This document shows positions 55,235 through 64,000 of a stretch of 64,000 nt of DNA, piece by piece. Positions within the stretch are counted from its first letter, which is position 1, and each line of letters starts with the position of its first letter. Below the pieces are notes generated by a model, which was given only the letters and a program-made list of their open reading frames with translations, was not told where the DNA came from and searched no databases. Source of the DNA: Thalassococcus halodurans. Its GTDB lineage: Bacteria; Pseudomonadota; Alphaproteobacteria; Rhodobacterales; Rhodobacteraceae. The stretch spans positions 485,043-549,042 of the forward strand of contig NZ_FNUZ01000003.1 of the NCBI RefSeq assembly GCF_900108225.1. Reading direction: 5' to 3'. The translations under genes and the position numbers were made by a program.

Positions 55235-56389
55235 TCACACAGCGATTTTACCGTCCAGCGCAGCATCGATTGCGTGCTGGCCAAAGTGCAGCCCACATTC
55301 ATATTTGCCGAAGATGAACTGTGTGTTTGCTCCGGATTTCAGACCCTTCTGAATCCCTTCACCGATCACAAAATCTTCTTCGAACACGATCCGGATCAGA
55401 TCGTAGTTCTTGGTGTAATAGCGCTCGGCTTTTTCTGTCTTGGGCTCTTCCGGGATCAGCATCATGCACTGGAAAATGCAGGTATCGGGGCCAGTCGGGA
55501 TCACAAAGTGGATATAGACGTGATCGTTCTGAACCTGCACGAAGTTGGCAGGGAACAGGTAATTCTGCGTCATGAAATACTTGCGGTATTCCCACTCAGA
55601 TTCCGGCTTATCACGCAGTTCTTCGATGTTCGGCTGCGGTAGGGCGTGGCGGACATGTGGGCCGAAATTCAGATGAACACTTTGATTGTCCAGATAGCCG
55701 GAACAGGCCGTATCGCGGTGCGCATGGCAGAAATGATAGCTTTCCTGAAACCCCTCAAGCAGCAGGCGCCAGTTCATATTCTTCTTCAGTTCCCACTTGC
55801 GGAACACAAAGTGGTTGCCAAGGTCCAGACCATTCAATTGCTCTTTCATAGGTGCAAGCCACGCATCGATGTCGACCTCGTGTTCTGGAACCGAAGGCAT
55901 CACCCAGATTAGGCCGAAGCGCTCCCAAGCTGGCAGTTCAACAAGCCCGAGGTCCGAGCGGTCTACGCCCTCAAAACCGGCGGGCTGGGGGATGCCACGC
56001 AGTTTGCCGTCCAGTCCATACGTCCAGGAATGGTAGGGGCACGAAAACGTCCGCGCTTTGCCGCAAGGTTCCTTCTCGACGCGCGCGCCGCGGTGGCGGC
56101 AGACGTTCAGAAATGCCTTCACCCTGCCTTCCTGCGTTCGCGTTACAAGGATCGGAACGCCCGTCGCATCGTGGGTAAAGAAATCACCCGCTTCGGCCAA
56201 ATCGGACACATGACCCAAAACCAACGGAAACTTGCGGAACAGTGTGTCGATCTCACTTTGAACCCTGTCCGCGGAATTATACCGCTCGATCGGGTTTAGC
56301 ATCACTTCGTCAAGCATGTGGGTCGTCTTCTTTTCGACCATGTCAAAGACTTCACGGATGATCTGGCGTTCTTCTGTTGTGATGGTCAT
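55235..56389 (-). CDS. Rieske non-heme iron oxygenase, alpha (large) subunit
   Basis: A 384-residue aromatic-ring-hydroxylating-type oxygenase. The Rieske [2Fe-2S] motif is CRHRGARV with CPYHSWTYGL about 18 residues later (residues about 97-125). The catalytic non-heme iron site has the EGFQESYHFCHAHRDT pattern (two His, with the bridging Asp/Glu before). The family oxidises aromatic acids, quaternary amines and related compounds, so the substrate is not known here. No beta subunit or reductase gene is adjacent. A shared operator-like site precedes it at 56448. Confidence 0.9.
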   Translation of the reverse strand: MTITTEERQIIREVFDMVEKKTTHMLDEVMLNPIERYNSADRVQSEIDTLFRKFPLVLGHVSDLAEAGDFFTHDATGVPILVTRTQEGRVKAFLNVCRHRGARVEKEPCGKARTFSCPYHSWTYGLDGKLRGIPQPAGFEGVDRSDLGLVELPAWERFGLIWVMPSVPEHEVDIDAWLAPMKEQLNGLDLGNHFVFRKWELKKNMNWRLLLEGFQESYHFCHAHRDTACSGYLDNQSVHLNFGPHVRHALPQPNIEELRDKPESEWEYRKYFMTQNYLFPANFVQVQNDHVYIHFVIPTGPDTCIFQCMMLIPEEPKTEKAERYYTKNYDLIRIVFEEDFVIGEGIQKGLKSGANTQFIFGKYECGLHFGQHAIDAALDGKIAV

Positions 56390-56447
56390 GACGTCTCCTC
56401 CTCAGCGGCAGACGTTGGACAATACCGATGCGCCGCTCAATATTGCT

Positions 56448-56467
56448 ACAATACCAAAAGGTACTGT
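56448..56467. promoter_or_regulatory. Probable TetR operator in the Rieske-tetR intergenic region
   Basis: ACAATACC-AAAA-GGTACTGT is a 20-bp imperfect palindrome (7 of 8 pairs). Its left arm and GGTAC centre recur exactly at 59763. A half-site ACAATACC lies 29 bases to the left (56419-56426). It is 59 bases upstream of the Rieske start and 104 bases upstream of tetR. Confidence 0.75.
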
Positions 56468-56570
56468 TCAATTGGGATTCTTTGTTGTTTGATTATGTCC
56501 ACACCTTCCATGGCCTTCACGTTGGGTCTGAAAAACAGTACGGTCCCGCGAGGTTTGAACTGGATCAAAA

Positions 56571-57191
56571 ATGACCGAGCCCACCAAAACGATTGTCCGC
56601 AGGCGGCCGACACAGCGACGCAAGGAAAGCCCGCTGTCCGAAGAGGATTGGGTGGATGCCGCAATCAAAATTCTGAAAGACGACAACGTTCGCGGGATCA
56701 AGATTGATGCATTGTGCAAGATGCTGGGCGTCACGAAGGGCAGCTTTTACTGGCACTTTTCGACACGAAGCGACCTGCTTGTGGCGATGCTGGATCATTG
56801 GCGCCGCCGCACAACGCTGAATGTCATCCGGTCCGTATCAGGCGCAGGCGTCGATCCAAAAAGCAGAATGAAGCTTTTGTTTGCCCTGCCCCGCCGCAGC
56901 AATTCACCCGCATCCGCGCAGGTCGAAGCGTCTATTCGCGATTGGTCGCGTCGGGCGGATTTGCCCCGCAAAGCTGTGAAGGAAGTCGATGAAATCCGCT
57001 TCGACTACATCACCGGGCTTTTCACCGACATGGGCTTTGACCATGACGAAGCGCGTAAGCGCGCCTACCTTGCGTATTGCATCCTGATGGGCGACTCGAT
57101 CCTGAGTGGAACGCTTTCAGAAATGGACGCCGATGAATTCGCGGCCCAAGCTTTGATGATCACGGCAACGCTGGAAAAGATAGACGGCTAA
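56571..57191 (+). CDS. TetR family transcriptional regulator
   Basis: A 206-residue one-component regulator. After an arginine-rich N-terminal tail, the TetR helix-turn-helix runs through WVDAAIKILKDDNVRGIKIDALCKMLGVTKGSFYWHFSTRSDLLVAML, including the diagnostic G-x-x-x-G-S-F-Y-W-H-F. The C-terminal ligand domain is helical and has no named match by eye. It is divergent from the Rieske gene and convergent with the flavoprotein gene. It probably binds the two ACAATACC-N4-GGTAC sites flanking this cluster. Confidence 0.9.
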   Translation: MTEPTKTIVRRRPTQRRKESPLSEEDWVDAAIKILKDDNVRGIKIDALCKMLGVTKGSFYWHFSTRSDLLVAMLDHWRRRTTLNVIRSVSGAGVDPKSRMKLLFALPRRSNSPASAQVEASIRDWSRRADLPRKAVKEVDEIRFDYITGLFTDMGFDHDEARKRAYLAYCILMGDSILSGTLSEMDADEFAAQALMITATLEKIDG

Positions 57192-57213
57192 CGGAAGCCG
57201 CCTAACGAATGCG

Positions 57214-58173
57214 TTACTCTTTGTCTGGGAATCGCGCCACCATCTCCCTACCCGCTTCGTCATACTCGCGCACGAACCGTTCAACGATGTCCGCTGTGGG
57301 TTCAACACGATCACTCGCACCGCACCCTTGGCCCGCGCTCCACACGGTTTTCCACGCCTTCGTGCCCGCGTGCATATCGCCTGAAAAATCAAGTTTGGCT
57401 TCGGCTTTCATATCATCCAGGTCCATACCGGCCGCCGCAATCGAGGCTTTCATCCAAACGCCAAGCACGCCCGTGATGGCTTTGGAGGCCACCAGATCCT
57501 CGATCCCGCTATCGATCACCATCTGGCGATAGTCATTTCCAATCAGGTTTTCTTCAGCCGTCAAAAACCGCGTACCGACATAGGCGAAATCTGCGCCCAG
57601 CGTCTCAACGGCCAGAACCGCCGCACCCGATGAAATCCCGCCGCCGACGGCAATCGGCCCATCGAAAAACTGCCGGACTTCGTCCAGAAACGGCGCCATC
57701 GCGTATTGACCAGTGTGACCACCCGCACCGGCACAGACCAAGACCAGACCGTCGGCGCCTTTTTCCAAGGCTTTACGCGCATATGTCGGACTATTCACAT
57801 CGGCAAAGACCAAGCCGCCATAGGAATGAACAGCCTCTGTCACACGATGGGGGCCACCAAGTGCGGTGATCACGATCTCGGGCTGGAACTCTTTCACCAG
57901 CGCTAGCTCTTCTTCAAAGCGACCATAGCTGTTGTGCGTGATCATGTTGAACGCGAATGGCAAATTACCCGGACTCAGTTTGGCACGAATGCGTTCGAAC
58001 CACGCGCGCAAATCGTCGATGGTTCGGCCATTGGGGCCCGGAAACGCACCAATCACACCTGCCTTGGCTGCGGCGATCACCAGATCGGGGCCCGACACCA
58101 GAAACATTGGCGCAGCAATCAACGGCACGCGCAGGCGGGCCTTGAGCGCCGCGATTTTGGCTTTTGCAGTCAT
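57214..58173 (-). CDS. Nitronate monooxygenase-like FMN flavoprotein
   Basis: A 319-residue TIM-barrel flavoprotein of the nitronate monooxygenase/2-nitropropane dioxygenase family. It has LRVPLIAAPMFLVSGPDLVIAAAKAGVIGAFP, the FMN-loop GADGLVLVCAGAGGHTG and PIAVGGGISSGAAVLAVETLGADFAYVGTRF. The AGGH motif carries the catalytic His. Members include nitroalkane oxidases and FabK-type enoyl reductases. Starts at 58185 and 58191 are also possible; 58173 has the best ribosome-site spacing (GGA seven bases upstream). Downstream of the ligase gene in one operon. Confidence 0.87.
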   Translation of the reverse strand: MTAKAKIAALKARLRVPLIAAPMFLVSGPDLVIAAAKAGVIGAFPGPNGRTIDDLRAWFERIRAKLSPGNLPFAFNMITHNSYGRFEEELALVKEFQPEIVITALGGPHRVTEAVHSYGGLVFADVNSPTYARKALEKGADGLVLVCAGAGGHTGQYAMAPFLDEVRQFFDGPIAVGGGISSGAAVLAVETLGADFAYVGTRFLTAEENLIGNDYRQMVIDSGIEDLVASKAITGVLGVWMKASIAAAGMDLDDMKAEAKLDFSGDMHAGTKAWKTVWSAGQGCGASDRVEPTADIVERFVREYDEAGREMVARFPDKE

Positions 58174-58200
58174 AGTCTTATCCATTTCCACGCGCCGAAC

Positions 58201-59712
58201 TTAGGCGCTTTCCCGTGCGCGTTGGCGCAAAGCCATGCGGTCTACCTTACCGGCGGGCGTCAGCGGCAACTTATCTAGAAACTCAATCCGCCCCGGCATT
58301 TTGTACCCGACAAGATACTGGCTGCAGGTGTCGCGCAGTGCGTCTTCCGTCAACTCGCTGCCGCCCGCGACGGTGACGTAAGCCACCACCACTTCGCCCG
58401 CACGTTCGTCGGGTGCGCCAACAACGCTCACTCCTGTGACTGCCGGATGGGAAAAGACGGCCTCTTCAACCTCGCGGGGGAAGACATTGAACCCTTTGTG
58501 CAGGATCATGTCTTTCTTGCGGTCGGTGATCGTCAGGAAGCCGTCTTCGTCCAGCACCCCGATATCCCCCGTGTAAACCCACCCATCCCGCAGAACGAGG
58601 GCGGTTTCGGATTCGTTGTTGCAATAGCCACGCATCATATGTGGGCCTTTGATGCGAATTTCACCGGCCTCACCTGTCGGCAAAACGCGATGGCCGCCTT
58701 CCAGATCAACAATTTCAACAAAGGTTTCAGGCATGGGTTTGCCCACAGTGCCAGGGCGGTTTCCGCTGATGGCGGTGTTGACGGAAATCGGTGCCATTTC
58801 CGTCATTCCGTATCCTTCATAGATCGTCAGACCAGTCAGTTCTTTCCAGCGTCGATGCACCTCTAAGGGGAATGACGCACCCCCACCGGGACAGACCCGA
58901 AGCGAACTGATATCGCGCTGATCCAGTTTGGGATCGGCCATAAGTGCTTGGTAAATCGCAGGGGGCCCACCGCCCAGAACAGTGACCTTCTCGCCTTCGA
59001 TCTGGTCAAGCACTGCAGCGGGATGGAACCCGTCGGGCACAATCGACCCGCCGCCGCACTGAAGGGGCAGACACACACCCGCTAGATAGCCGTAAATATG
59101 GCTGAAAGGGGCGATCGGCAGAAAGATTTCGCCCTCATAAAGCGGCCAACCGCACTGCATGCGCGCGCCAGCTGCCAGAATTTGTTGATGCGAATACAGG
59201 ATCCGCTTCGGGATGCCGGTTGTGCCTCCGGAAAAGAAATATGTGGACGGTCCATCCCCCGACCCGCACTGGTTCTTTGCGGTGGCCTTGGCATCCATCC
59301 AGGCTTTGACGTCGCCCGCATCAATGACGGCAGCATCGGGGGCAAATTCCAGCACGTGATCCGCGATGATCAGTGCTGGTTCCAAGTCGGCCATCAACCT
59401 TGCGCCGGATTCCTTCGGCATGGCTGCATTAAACAGCGCGGCCCGACCACCCGAGAACAGAACACCCAGATAAGCGGCAAGGCAGGATGCACTGTTGCGC
59501 ATGAATATTGCGACATCCTTGTCCTGAATGCGGTCTGCATATTTGGCGGAAAACCCGCGCAACGCGGATGCCATGTCGCCCCACGTCATGCGGATCGACG
59601 CGTCTGCGATCAGCAGGCGGTCAGGGTGCTGCTCGGCACGCTCTTCAAATAGCGCAACAAGGTTTTCAGCGGTCTCGACGGACCGCCAGTCCAAGAACTC
59701 AGTCGATGTCAT
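58201..59712 (-). CDS. AMP-dependent acyl/aryl-CoA ligase
   Basis: A 503-residue ANL superfamily ligase that activates a carboxylic acid to its CoA thioester through an AMP intermediate. The P loop is YFFSGGTTGIPKRILYSH (about residue 155), the A5 motif is GYGMTEMAPIS, the hinge and A7/A8 motifs are YTGDIGVLDEDGFLTITDRKKDMI, and the catalytic lysine is in PLTPAGKVDRM near the C terminus. Substrate unknown. It is the promoter-proximal gene of the ligase-flavoprotein pair, 51 bases downstream of a shared operator-like site. Confidence 0.9.
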   Translation of the reverse strand: MTSTEFLDWRSVETAENLVALFEERAEQHPDRLLIADASIRMTWGDMASALRGFSAKYADRIQDKDVAIFMRNSASCLAAYLGVLFSGGRAALFNAAMPKESGARLMADLEPALIIADHVLEFAPDAAVIDAGDVKAWMDAKATAKNQCGSGDGPSTYFFSGGTTGIPKRILYSHQQILAAGARMQCGWPLYEGEIFLPIAPFSHIYGYLAGVCLPLQCGGGSIVPDGFHPAAVLDQIEGEKVTVLGGGPPAIYQALMADPKLDQRDISSLRVCPGGGASFPLEVHRRWKELTGLTIYEGYGMTEMAPISVNTAISGNRPGTVGKPMPETFVEIVDLEGGHRVLPTGEAGEIRIKGPHMMRGYCNNESETALVLRDGWVYTGDIGVLDEDGFLTITDRKKDMILHKGFNVFPREVEEAVFSHPAVTGVSVVGAPDERAGEVVVAYVTVAGGSELTEDALRDTCSQYLVGYKMPGRIEFLDKLPLTPAGKVDRMALRQRARESA

Positions 59713-59762
59713 GCAAGCCTCCTCCGCCGCGGTCCAAAGCTAAGCGAAGGTGGGGGCGCAAA

Positions 59763-59782
59763 ACAATACCCTTCGGTACGTT
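59763..59782. promoter_or_regulatory. Probable TetR operator upstream of the ligase gene
   Basis: ACAATACC-CTTC-GGTACGTT repeats the left arm and GGTAC centre of the site at 56448 exactly (13 identical fixed bases in 17). Only the inner arms are palindromic. Its distance from the ligase ATG (51 bases) is close to that of the other site from the Rieske ATG (59 bases). Confidence 0.75.
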
Positions 59783-59858
59783 TAGCGAACAAATCAGACA
59801 AAGCCCTAATATGTGCTTCGCCCGACATGCCCCTGCCTCTGACAGCTTGAAAACCACT

Positions 59859-59878
59859 CGGGTAGGGCGACCTGCCCG
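59859..59878. other. GNRA-capped hairpin upstream of ppc
   Basis: CGGGTAGG-GCGA-CCTGCCCG forms an 8-bp stem with one G-U pair and a GCGA tetraloop if transcribed on plus. No T-run follows. It lies 116 bases before the ppc ATG, so it may be part of its leader. The rest of 59713-59993 shows no gene. Confidence 0.45.
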
Positions 59879-59993
59879 AAAGGGTAACGCGATTGTCCGC
59901 CTTCGGGCCTTGCTTTCTACACAGACGGTTCTGGCGCGAAATCACTTCTTATTAATGATGAACGTCTGACTATTCGAATTTCGGACGCGCGAT

Positions 59994-62738
59994 ATGAACC
60001 TGACGATTTCTGCTCAAATCCCTGAAAGCAAAGGGCCAGAGGACACTCTTGTAGTGGACCTTGCCAGCGATCAGAGCACGCGGGACATTTTGCAAGCCAT
60101 ACTGGCCGAGGTCGCAGGCGATTCCGTGTCGGATTTGTCCTTGGTGCTTTCCGGTGAACGAAGCATCTGTGACGTGCCGTTGCGCGAACGCTTTTCGGCC
60201 CTCCAAGCGCTGGGCACGTGGCATCAGCTTTTGGCAATTGCCCGCGAATTTGAAACCGTTCGTGTTCGGCGTAGCCTTGAACAAACCGGCGGGTCCCGCA
60301 CTATTCCGGGGTCGTTCGCGCAGGTCATTTCGCGTGCCGAAACCAACGGGTTGCCGCGCAAGACATTGATCGATGCGCTGGGCGCGCTGGATGTGTGCCC
60401 CACAATGACGGCCCATCCGACCGAAACCAAGCGCGTGACGGTTTTGGAAATCCACCGCCGCATCTATCGCCGCCTGACAGATCTATTGGGCCGCTCTTGG
60501 GCGCCGCGCGAAAAGCTGTCCTATCTGAATGCCCTTAAGGCCGAAGTCGAATTGTTGTGGCTGACAGGCGAATTGCGTCTGGAAAAGCCGACCGTCGAAC
60601 AAGAGGTCGAATGGGGTCTCTATTTTTTCCGCGAAGTCCTTTTTAACTGCGTCCCTGAACTCAGCGACACATTGAACAACGCGCTTGCGCATCACTATCC
60701 CGATGTGACGCCCGGCCCGTTCCTGCATTTTTCGTCCTGGATTGGTGGCGACCGCGATGGCAACCCCCACGTCACGCCGGTCGTCACCAAACAGACCCTG
60801 TCACGTTATCGCGAAACGGCGCTGAAATCCTACCGGCCTGACTTGGTCAGCCTGTGCCGAGACTTGTCGATCAGCCTGAACGTGTCGCAAGTGCCTCAGG
60901 CCTTTCTGACCCAAGTTGGCGCCTTGCTGGACACCTGCGGTCCGGCCGCTGACGCTGCGCGCAACCGGAACAGCGAAGAACCCTTCCGTCAGTTTGCGAC
61001 CGCATTGCTGATGCGCCTCGACGCCACAATTGCGGCTGATAATGGGGACTTCAGCGCAGTCAAACCCTTTAAAACCGCCCGTGAATTCGAAGACTGGCTA
61101 AGCGTTATGGATCAGGCGCTTCGCACGTGCGGCGCCAAGGCAAATGCCCGTCGGAAAACCACACCTTTGCTTCAACGTGTACGGACGTTCGGCTTTCACG
61201 GCGTCACCATGGACATCCGCCAGAACGCCACAGTGATCAACCGGACCCTGAAACAGGTTTTCGAGGCCCGGCACGTCGCCCCATGCCCTTACCCTGGCAC
61301 TGCCGAATGGTCGGTCCTGTTGCAAACCGCCCTTGCAGACACCGCCGAGTTTGACCGTTCTGCGCTGACGGGACTGGATGATGAGGCGAACGAAACGCTT
61401 GATCTGTTTGCGCTGATCTCGAAAGAGCGGGCCGCCGACAAACGCCGGATTGGCACCTTTATTCTGTCCATGACCACCAGTGCAGAAGATATCCTTGCCG
61501 TATATCTGCTGGAGAAATGGATGGGGCAGGGGCAATTGACCAGCGCTTTGGCGGTGGTGCCCCTGCTTGAAACCATTGATGATCTTCGCGCCGCGACAGA
61601 CATTCTGGATCAGCTGTTCAGCAACCGAACTGTCCGTCGCGCGATCCGTGAAAACGGTGACCGCCAAGAGGTGATGCTGGGCTATTCCGACAGCAACAAA
61701 GATGGCGGTTTCTTCACTTCGAACTGGGAGCTGTCCAAGGCCCAAACCGCGCTAAGCCGTGTCGCCAACCGGCATCGTGTGCAGCTATCCTTTTTCCACG
61801 GTCGCGGTGGATCAGTCAGCCGTGGTGGCGCGCCCACCGGCAGGGCCATTGCCGCCCAACCCCATGACACGGTCAACGGCAAACTTCGGGTCACGGAACA
61901 GGGTGAAATCGTTTCGGCCAAATTCGCCAACCGTGGCACTGCTCTTGCCAATCTGGAATATCTGACGGCTGCTGTGCTTGATCACACCCTGCACGAAAAC
62001 CAGAAACGCCTGTCTGCGGATGCGCCAGAGTTCCGAGAAGCTCTTGAGGCGCTGTCAGGTCTGGCCCAGCTTAAATACGTTGATCTGATCCACAGCGATG
62101 GGTTCCTCGATTATTTCTACGAATCCAGTCCGGTCGAGGAACTGGCCCTACTGAAAATCGGCTCTCGTCCTGCAAAACGCTTTTCCAAAGGTGCGCGCGA
62201 TCTGGGCGATCTTCGGGCCATCCCATGGGTCTTTGCATGGAGCCAGAACCGCCACATGATCACCGGCTGGTATGGCATCGGGTCTGCGCTTGAAGCCTTC
62301 ATCGATGTGCGCGGGCGCCATGGTCTGGCCACGCTTCGCAAGATGTATGAACGATCAAACCTGTTCCGCCTGATTATGGATGAAAGCGAAAAACTTTTGC
62401 TGCAGTCTGACATGGAAATTGCGGCGCTTTATGCCGGTTTGGTCTCTGATACCCACACGCGCGACGCCGTCTTCGAGAAAATTCAGATCGAACACAAACT
62501 GACGCAATCCATGATCACCTCGATCACCGAAGAAACGTCTTTGGCTGAACGGTTTCCCACCTTCCGAGACAAACTGATGGCCGCGCGTCCGCAGATGGTC
62601 GGGTTGCACCAGTTGCAAGTCGATCTGCTGGCAAAGGTTCGCGCCGCGGGTGGCGCCGATCAGGCCGCAAAAGAAGACGTCGACGCATTGTTGATGTCCA
62701 TCCACGTCATTTCTGGCGGGCTTGGATGGACAGGCTGA
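59994..62738 (+). CDS. ppc: Phosphoenolpyruvate carboxylase
   Basis: PEPC makes oxaloacetate from phosphoenolpyruvate and bicarbonate, refilling the TCA cycle. The 914-residue protein shows the catalytic TAHPTETKR (His about 140), GGDRDGNPHVT, GYSDSNKDGGFF (Lys about 568) and the glycine-rich FHGRGGSVSRGGAPTG. The C terminus ends GLGWTG, close to the family's usual N-T-G end. Divergent from the ligase gene; glyA follows 33 bases later. Confidence 0.97.
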   Translation: MNLTISAQIPESKGPEDTLVVDLASDQSTRDILQAILAEVAGDSVSDLSLVLSGERSICDVPLRERFSALQALGTWHQLLAIAREFETVRVRRSLEQTGGSRTIPGSFAQVISRAETNGLPRKTLIDALGALDVCPTMTAHPTETKRVTVLEIHRRIYRRLTDLLGRSWAPREKLSYLNALKAEVELLWLTGELRLEKPTVEQEVEWGLYFFREVLFNCVPELSDTLNNALAHHYPDVTPGPFLHFSSWIGGDRDGNPHVTPVVTKQTLSRYRETALKSYRPDLVSLCRDLSISLNVSQVPQAFLTQVGALLDTCGPAADAARNRNSEEPFRQFATALLMRLDATIAADNGDFSAVKPFKTAREFEDWLSVMDQALRTCGAKANARRKTTPLLQRVRTFGFHGVTMDIRQNATVINRTLKQVFEARHVAPCPYPGTAEWSVLLQTALADTAEFDRSALTGLDDEANETLDLFALISKERAADKRRIGTFILSMTTSAEDILAVYLLEKWMGQGQLTSALAVVPLLETIDDLRAATDILDQLFSNRTVRRAIRENGDRQEVMLGYSDSNKDGGFFTSNWELSKAQTALSRVANRHRVQLSFFHGRGGSVSRGGAPTGRAIAAQPHDTVNGKLRVTEQGEIVSAKFANRGTALANLEYLTAAVLDHTLHENQKRLSADAPEFREALEALSGLAQLKYVDLIHSDGFLDYFYESSPVEELALLKIGSRPAKRFSKGARDLGDLRAIPWVFAWSQNRHMITGWYGIGSALEAFIDVRGRHGLATLRKMYERSNLFRLIMDESEKLLLQSDMEIAALYAGLVSDTHTRDAVFEKIQIEHKLTQSMITSITEETSLAERFPTFRDKLMAARPQMVGLHQLQVDLLAKVRAAGGADQAAKEDVDALLMSIHVISGGLGWTG

Positions 62739-62771
62739 CACAACCGAAAACGCTATGAAAAGGACCACAAC

Positions 62772-64000
62772 ATGAACATCGAAGCACCAATCGATACGAC
62801 AGATTTCTTCACCACCCCGCTATCCGAGAGCGATCCCGAGCTATTTGCGTCGATCACGGGTGAGCTTGGTCGTCAGCGCGACGAGATCGAGCTGATCGCG
62901 TCTGAGAACATCGTGTCCCGCGCCGTGATGCAGGCTCAGGGCTCGGTCATGACCAACAAATACGCCGAAGGCTATCCGGGCCGTCGCTACTACGGTGGCT
63001 GCCAGTTCGTCGACGTGGCCGAAGATCTGGCCATCGAGCGCGCCAAGCAGCTGTTCAACTGCGGCTTTGCCAACGTCCAGCCGAACTCGGGCTCGCAGGC
63101 GAACCAGGGTGTCTTCACCGCACTCTTGCAGCCCGGCGACACCATTCTGGGCATGAGCCTTGATGCCGGTGGTCACCTGACCCACGGCGCGCGTCCGAAC
63201 CAGTCGGGCAAGTGGTTCAACGCCGTGCAATACGGCGTCCGCAAGCAGGACAACCTCCTAGACTACGATCAGGTTCAGGCGCTGGCCAACGAACACAAGC
63301 CCAAGCTGATCATCGCGGGCGGTTCCGCCATTCCGCGCCAGATCGATTTCGCCAAAATGCGCGAGATCGCCGACAGCGTGGGTGCCTACCTGCACGTGGA
63401 CATGGCGCACTTTGCCGGTCTGGTGGCCGCGGGCGAACACCCCAGCCCCTTCCCGCACGCGCATGTGGCCACGACCACCACGCACAAAACCCTGCGCGGT
63501 CCCCGTGGCGGCATGATCCTGACCAATGATGAAGAACTGGCTAAGAAATTCAACTCCGCCATCTTCCCCGGCATTCAGGGCGGCCCGCTGATGCACGTGA
63601 TCGCGGCCAAGGCGGTTGCGTTTGGCGAAGCGCTGCGCCCGTCGTTCAAAACCTACCAGCAGCAGGTCATCAAGAACGCGCAGGCGCTGTCTGACCAGCT
63701 GATCAAGGGCGGTCTGGACACGGTCACACACGGCACCGACACCCACGTCGTGCTGGTAGACCTGCGCCCCAAAGGCGTCAAAGGCAACGCGACCGAAAAG
63801 GCTCTGGGCCGCGCGCATATCACCTGCAACAAGAACGGCGTTCCGTTTGATCCGGAAAAACCGATGGTCACCAGCGGCATCCGCCTTGGTTCGCCCGCCG
63901 GCACCACCCGCGGCTTCGGCGAGGCCGAGTTCCGCCAGATCGCGGACTGGATCATCGAAGTGGTCGATGGCCTGCGCGAGAACGGCGAAGACGGCAACGG
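62772..64000 (+). CDS. glyA: Serine hydroxymethyltransferase (3' end beyond window)
   Basis: GlyA interconverts serine and glycine and supplies one-carbon units on tetrahydrofolate. The frame is open from ATG 62772 (AAGGA seven bases upstream) to the window end, 409 codons, so about 20 residues are missing. Key segments are [54 protein letters not shown], and the PLP lysine in [14 protein letters not shown] (about residue 239). No frameshift is visible. Confidence 0.96.
   Translation, partial: MNIEAPIDTTDFFTTPLSESDPELFASITGELGRQRDEIELIASENIVSRAVMQAQGSVMTNKYAEGYPGRRYYGGCQFVDVAEDLAIERAKQLFNCGFANVQPNSGSQANQGVFTALLQPGDTILGMSLDAGGHLTHGARPNQSGKWFNAVQYGVRKQDNLLDYDQVQALANEHKPKLIIAGGSAIPRQIDFAKMREIADSVGAYLHVDMAHFAGLVAAGEHPSPFPHAHVATTTTHKTLRGPRGGMILTNDEELAKKFNSAIFPGIQGGPLMHVIAAKAVAFGEALRPSFKTYQQQVIKNAQALSDQLIKGGLDTVTHGTDTHVVLVDLRPKGVKGNATEKALGRAHITCNKNGVPFDPEKPMVTSGIRLGSPAGTTRGFGEAEFRQIADWIIEVVDGLRENGEDGN

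Overview
This window looks like a chromosomal replication-origin region from an alphaproteobacterium of the order Rhodobacterales, most probably the Roseobacter group. The genus cannot be fixed from sequence alone. Support comes from the origin-flanking gene order (parB-parA-rsmG-mnmG-mnmE-rho, then maf-aroE-coaE-dnaQ-secB-fxsA-Tim44-mltA-smr), which follows the classic alphaproteobacterial origin layout; from alphaproteobacteria-specific genes (FlaF, FlbT, DUF1217, the soluble Tim44-like protein); and from the mutM-enoyl-CoA hydratase-rpsT-dnaA block. All genes look intact. The only truncated ones are at the edges: mutS at the left and glyA at the right.

Layout: (1) 1-5134: mutS 3' end, a hrcA-grpE heat-shock operon on the minus strand, then rph-rdgB-hemW. 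(2) 5135-11906: minus-strand operon rho-mnmE-mnmG-rsmG-parA-parB. Two perfect 16-bp parS palindromes sit at the starts of rsmG and mnmG, and a third with one mismatch lies inside hemW. (3) 11907-12435: an AT-rich 529-bp gap with three identical TTTTCCACA DnaA boxes, read as oriC. Genes on each side point away from it. (4) 12436-18630: maf-aroE-coaE-dnaQ, secB and fxsA (minus), then Tim44-like-mltA-smr. (5) 18798-43266: a lone cytochrome c and a large flagellar block: motB, flgE, flgK, flgL, flgI, motA, an unknown periplasmic protein, flhA, fliR, flhB and a FliJ-like gene on plus; fliL, flgH, flgA, flgG, flgF, fliQ, fliE, flgC, flgB on minus; fliI on plus; a DUF1217 gene, flbT, flaF, flagellin and a short rod-binding (FlgJ/CheL-like) gene on minus; fliK and flgD on plus. 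(6) 43267-55182: ubiB and ubiE (minus), then mutM, enoyl-CoA hydratase, rpsT, dnaA, dnaN, recF, a LysE exporter and gyrB. (7) 55235-59712: a small accessory catabolic cluster (Rieske oxygenase, TetR regulator, nitronate-monooxygenase-like flavoprotein, acyl-CoA/AMP ligase). (8) ppc and the 5' part of glyA.

How it works together: oriC with ParABS and, 36 kb away, dnaA-dnaN-recF-gyrB make up replication initiation and segregation. The flagellar block supplies rod, hook, filament, stator and most of the export gate, but no MS-ring, C-ring, FliP or FliH gene is present, so those must lie elsewhere. Three similar TTAA/TTAG-N7 boxes upstream of motB, flgE and flagellin suggest common CtrA-type control. 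In the catabolic cluster, two copies of one operator-like sequence (ACAATACC-N4-GGTAC), one between the Rieske and TetR genes and one before the ligase gene, suggest that the TetR protein controls the whole set.

No tRNA, rRNA, CRISPR, insertion sequence or prophage was seen. The least conserved flagellar genes (the unknown gene at 25927, the rod-binding gene and the middle of fliK) are strikingly AT-rich compared with their surroundings.
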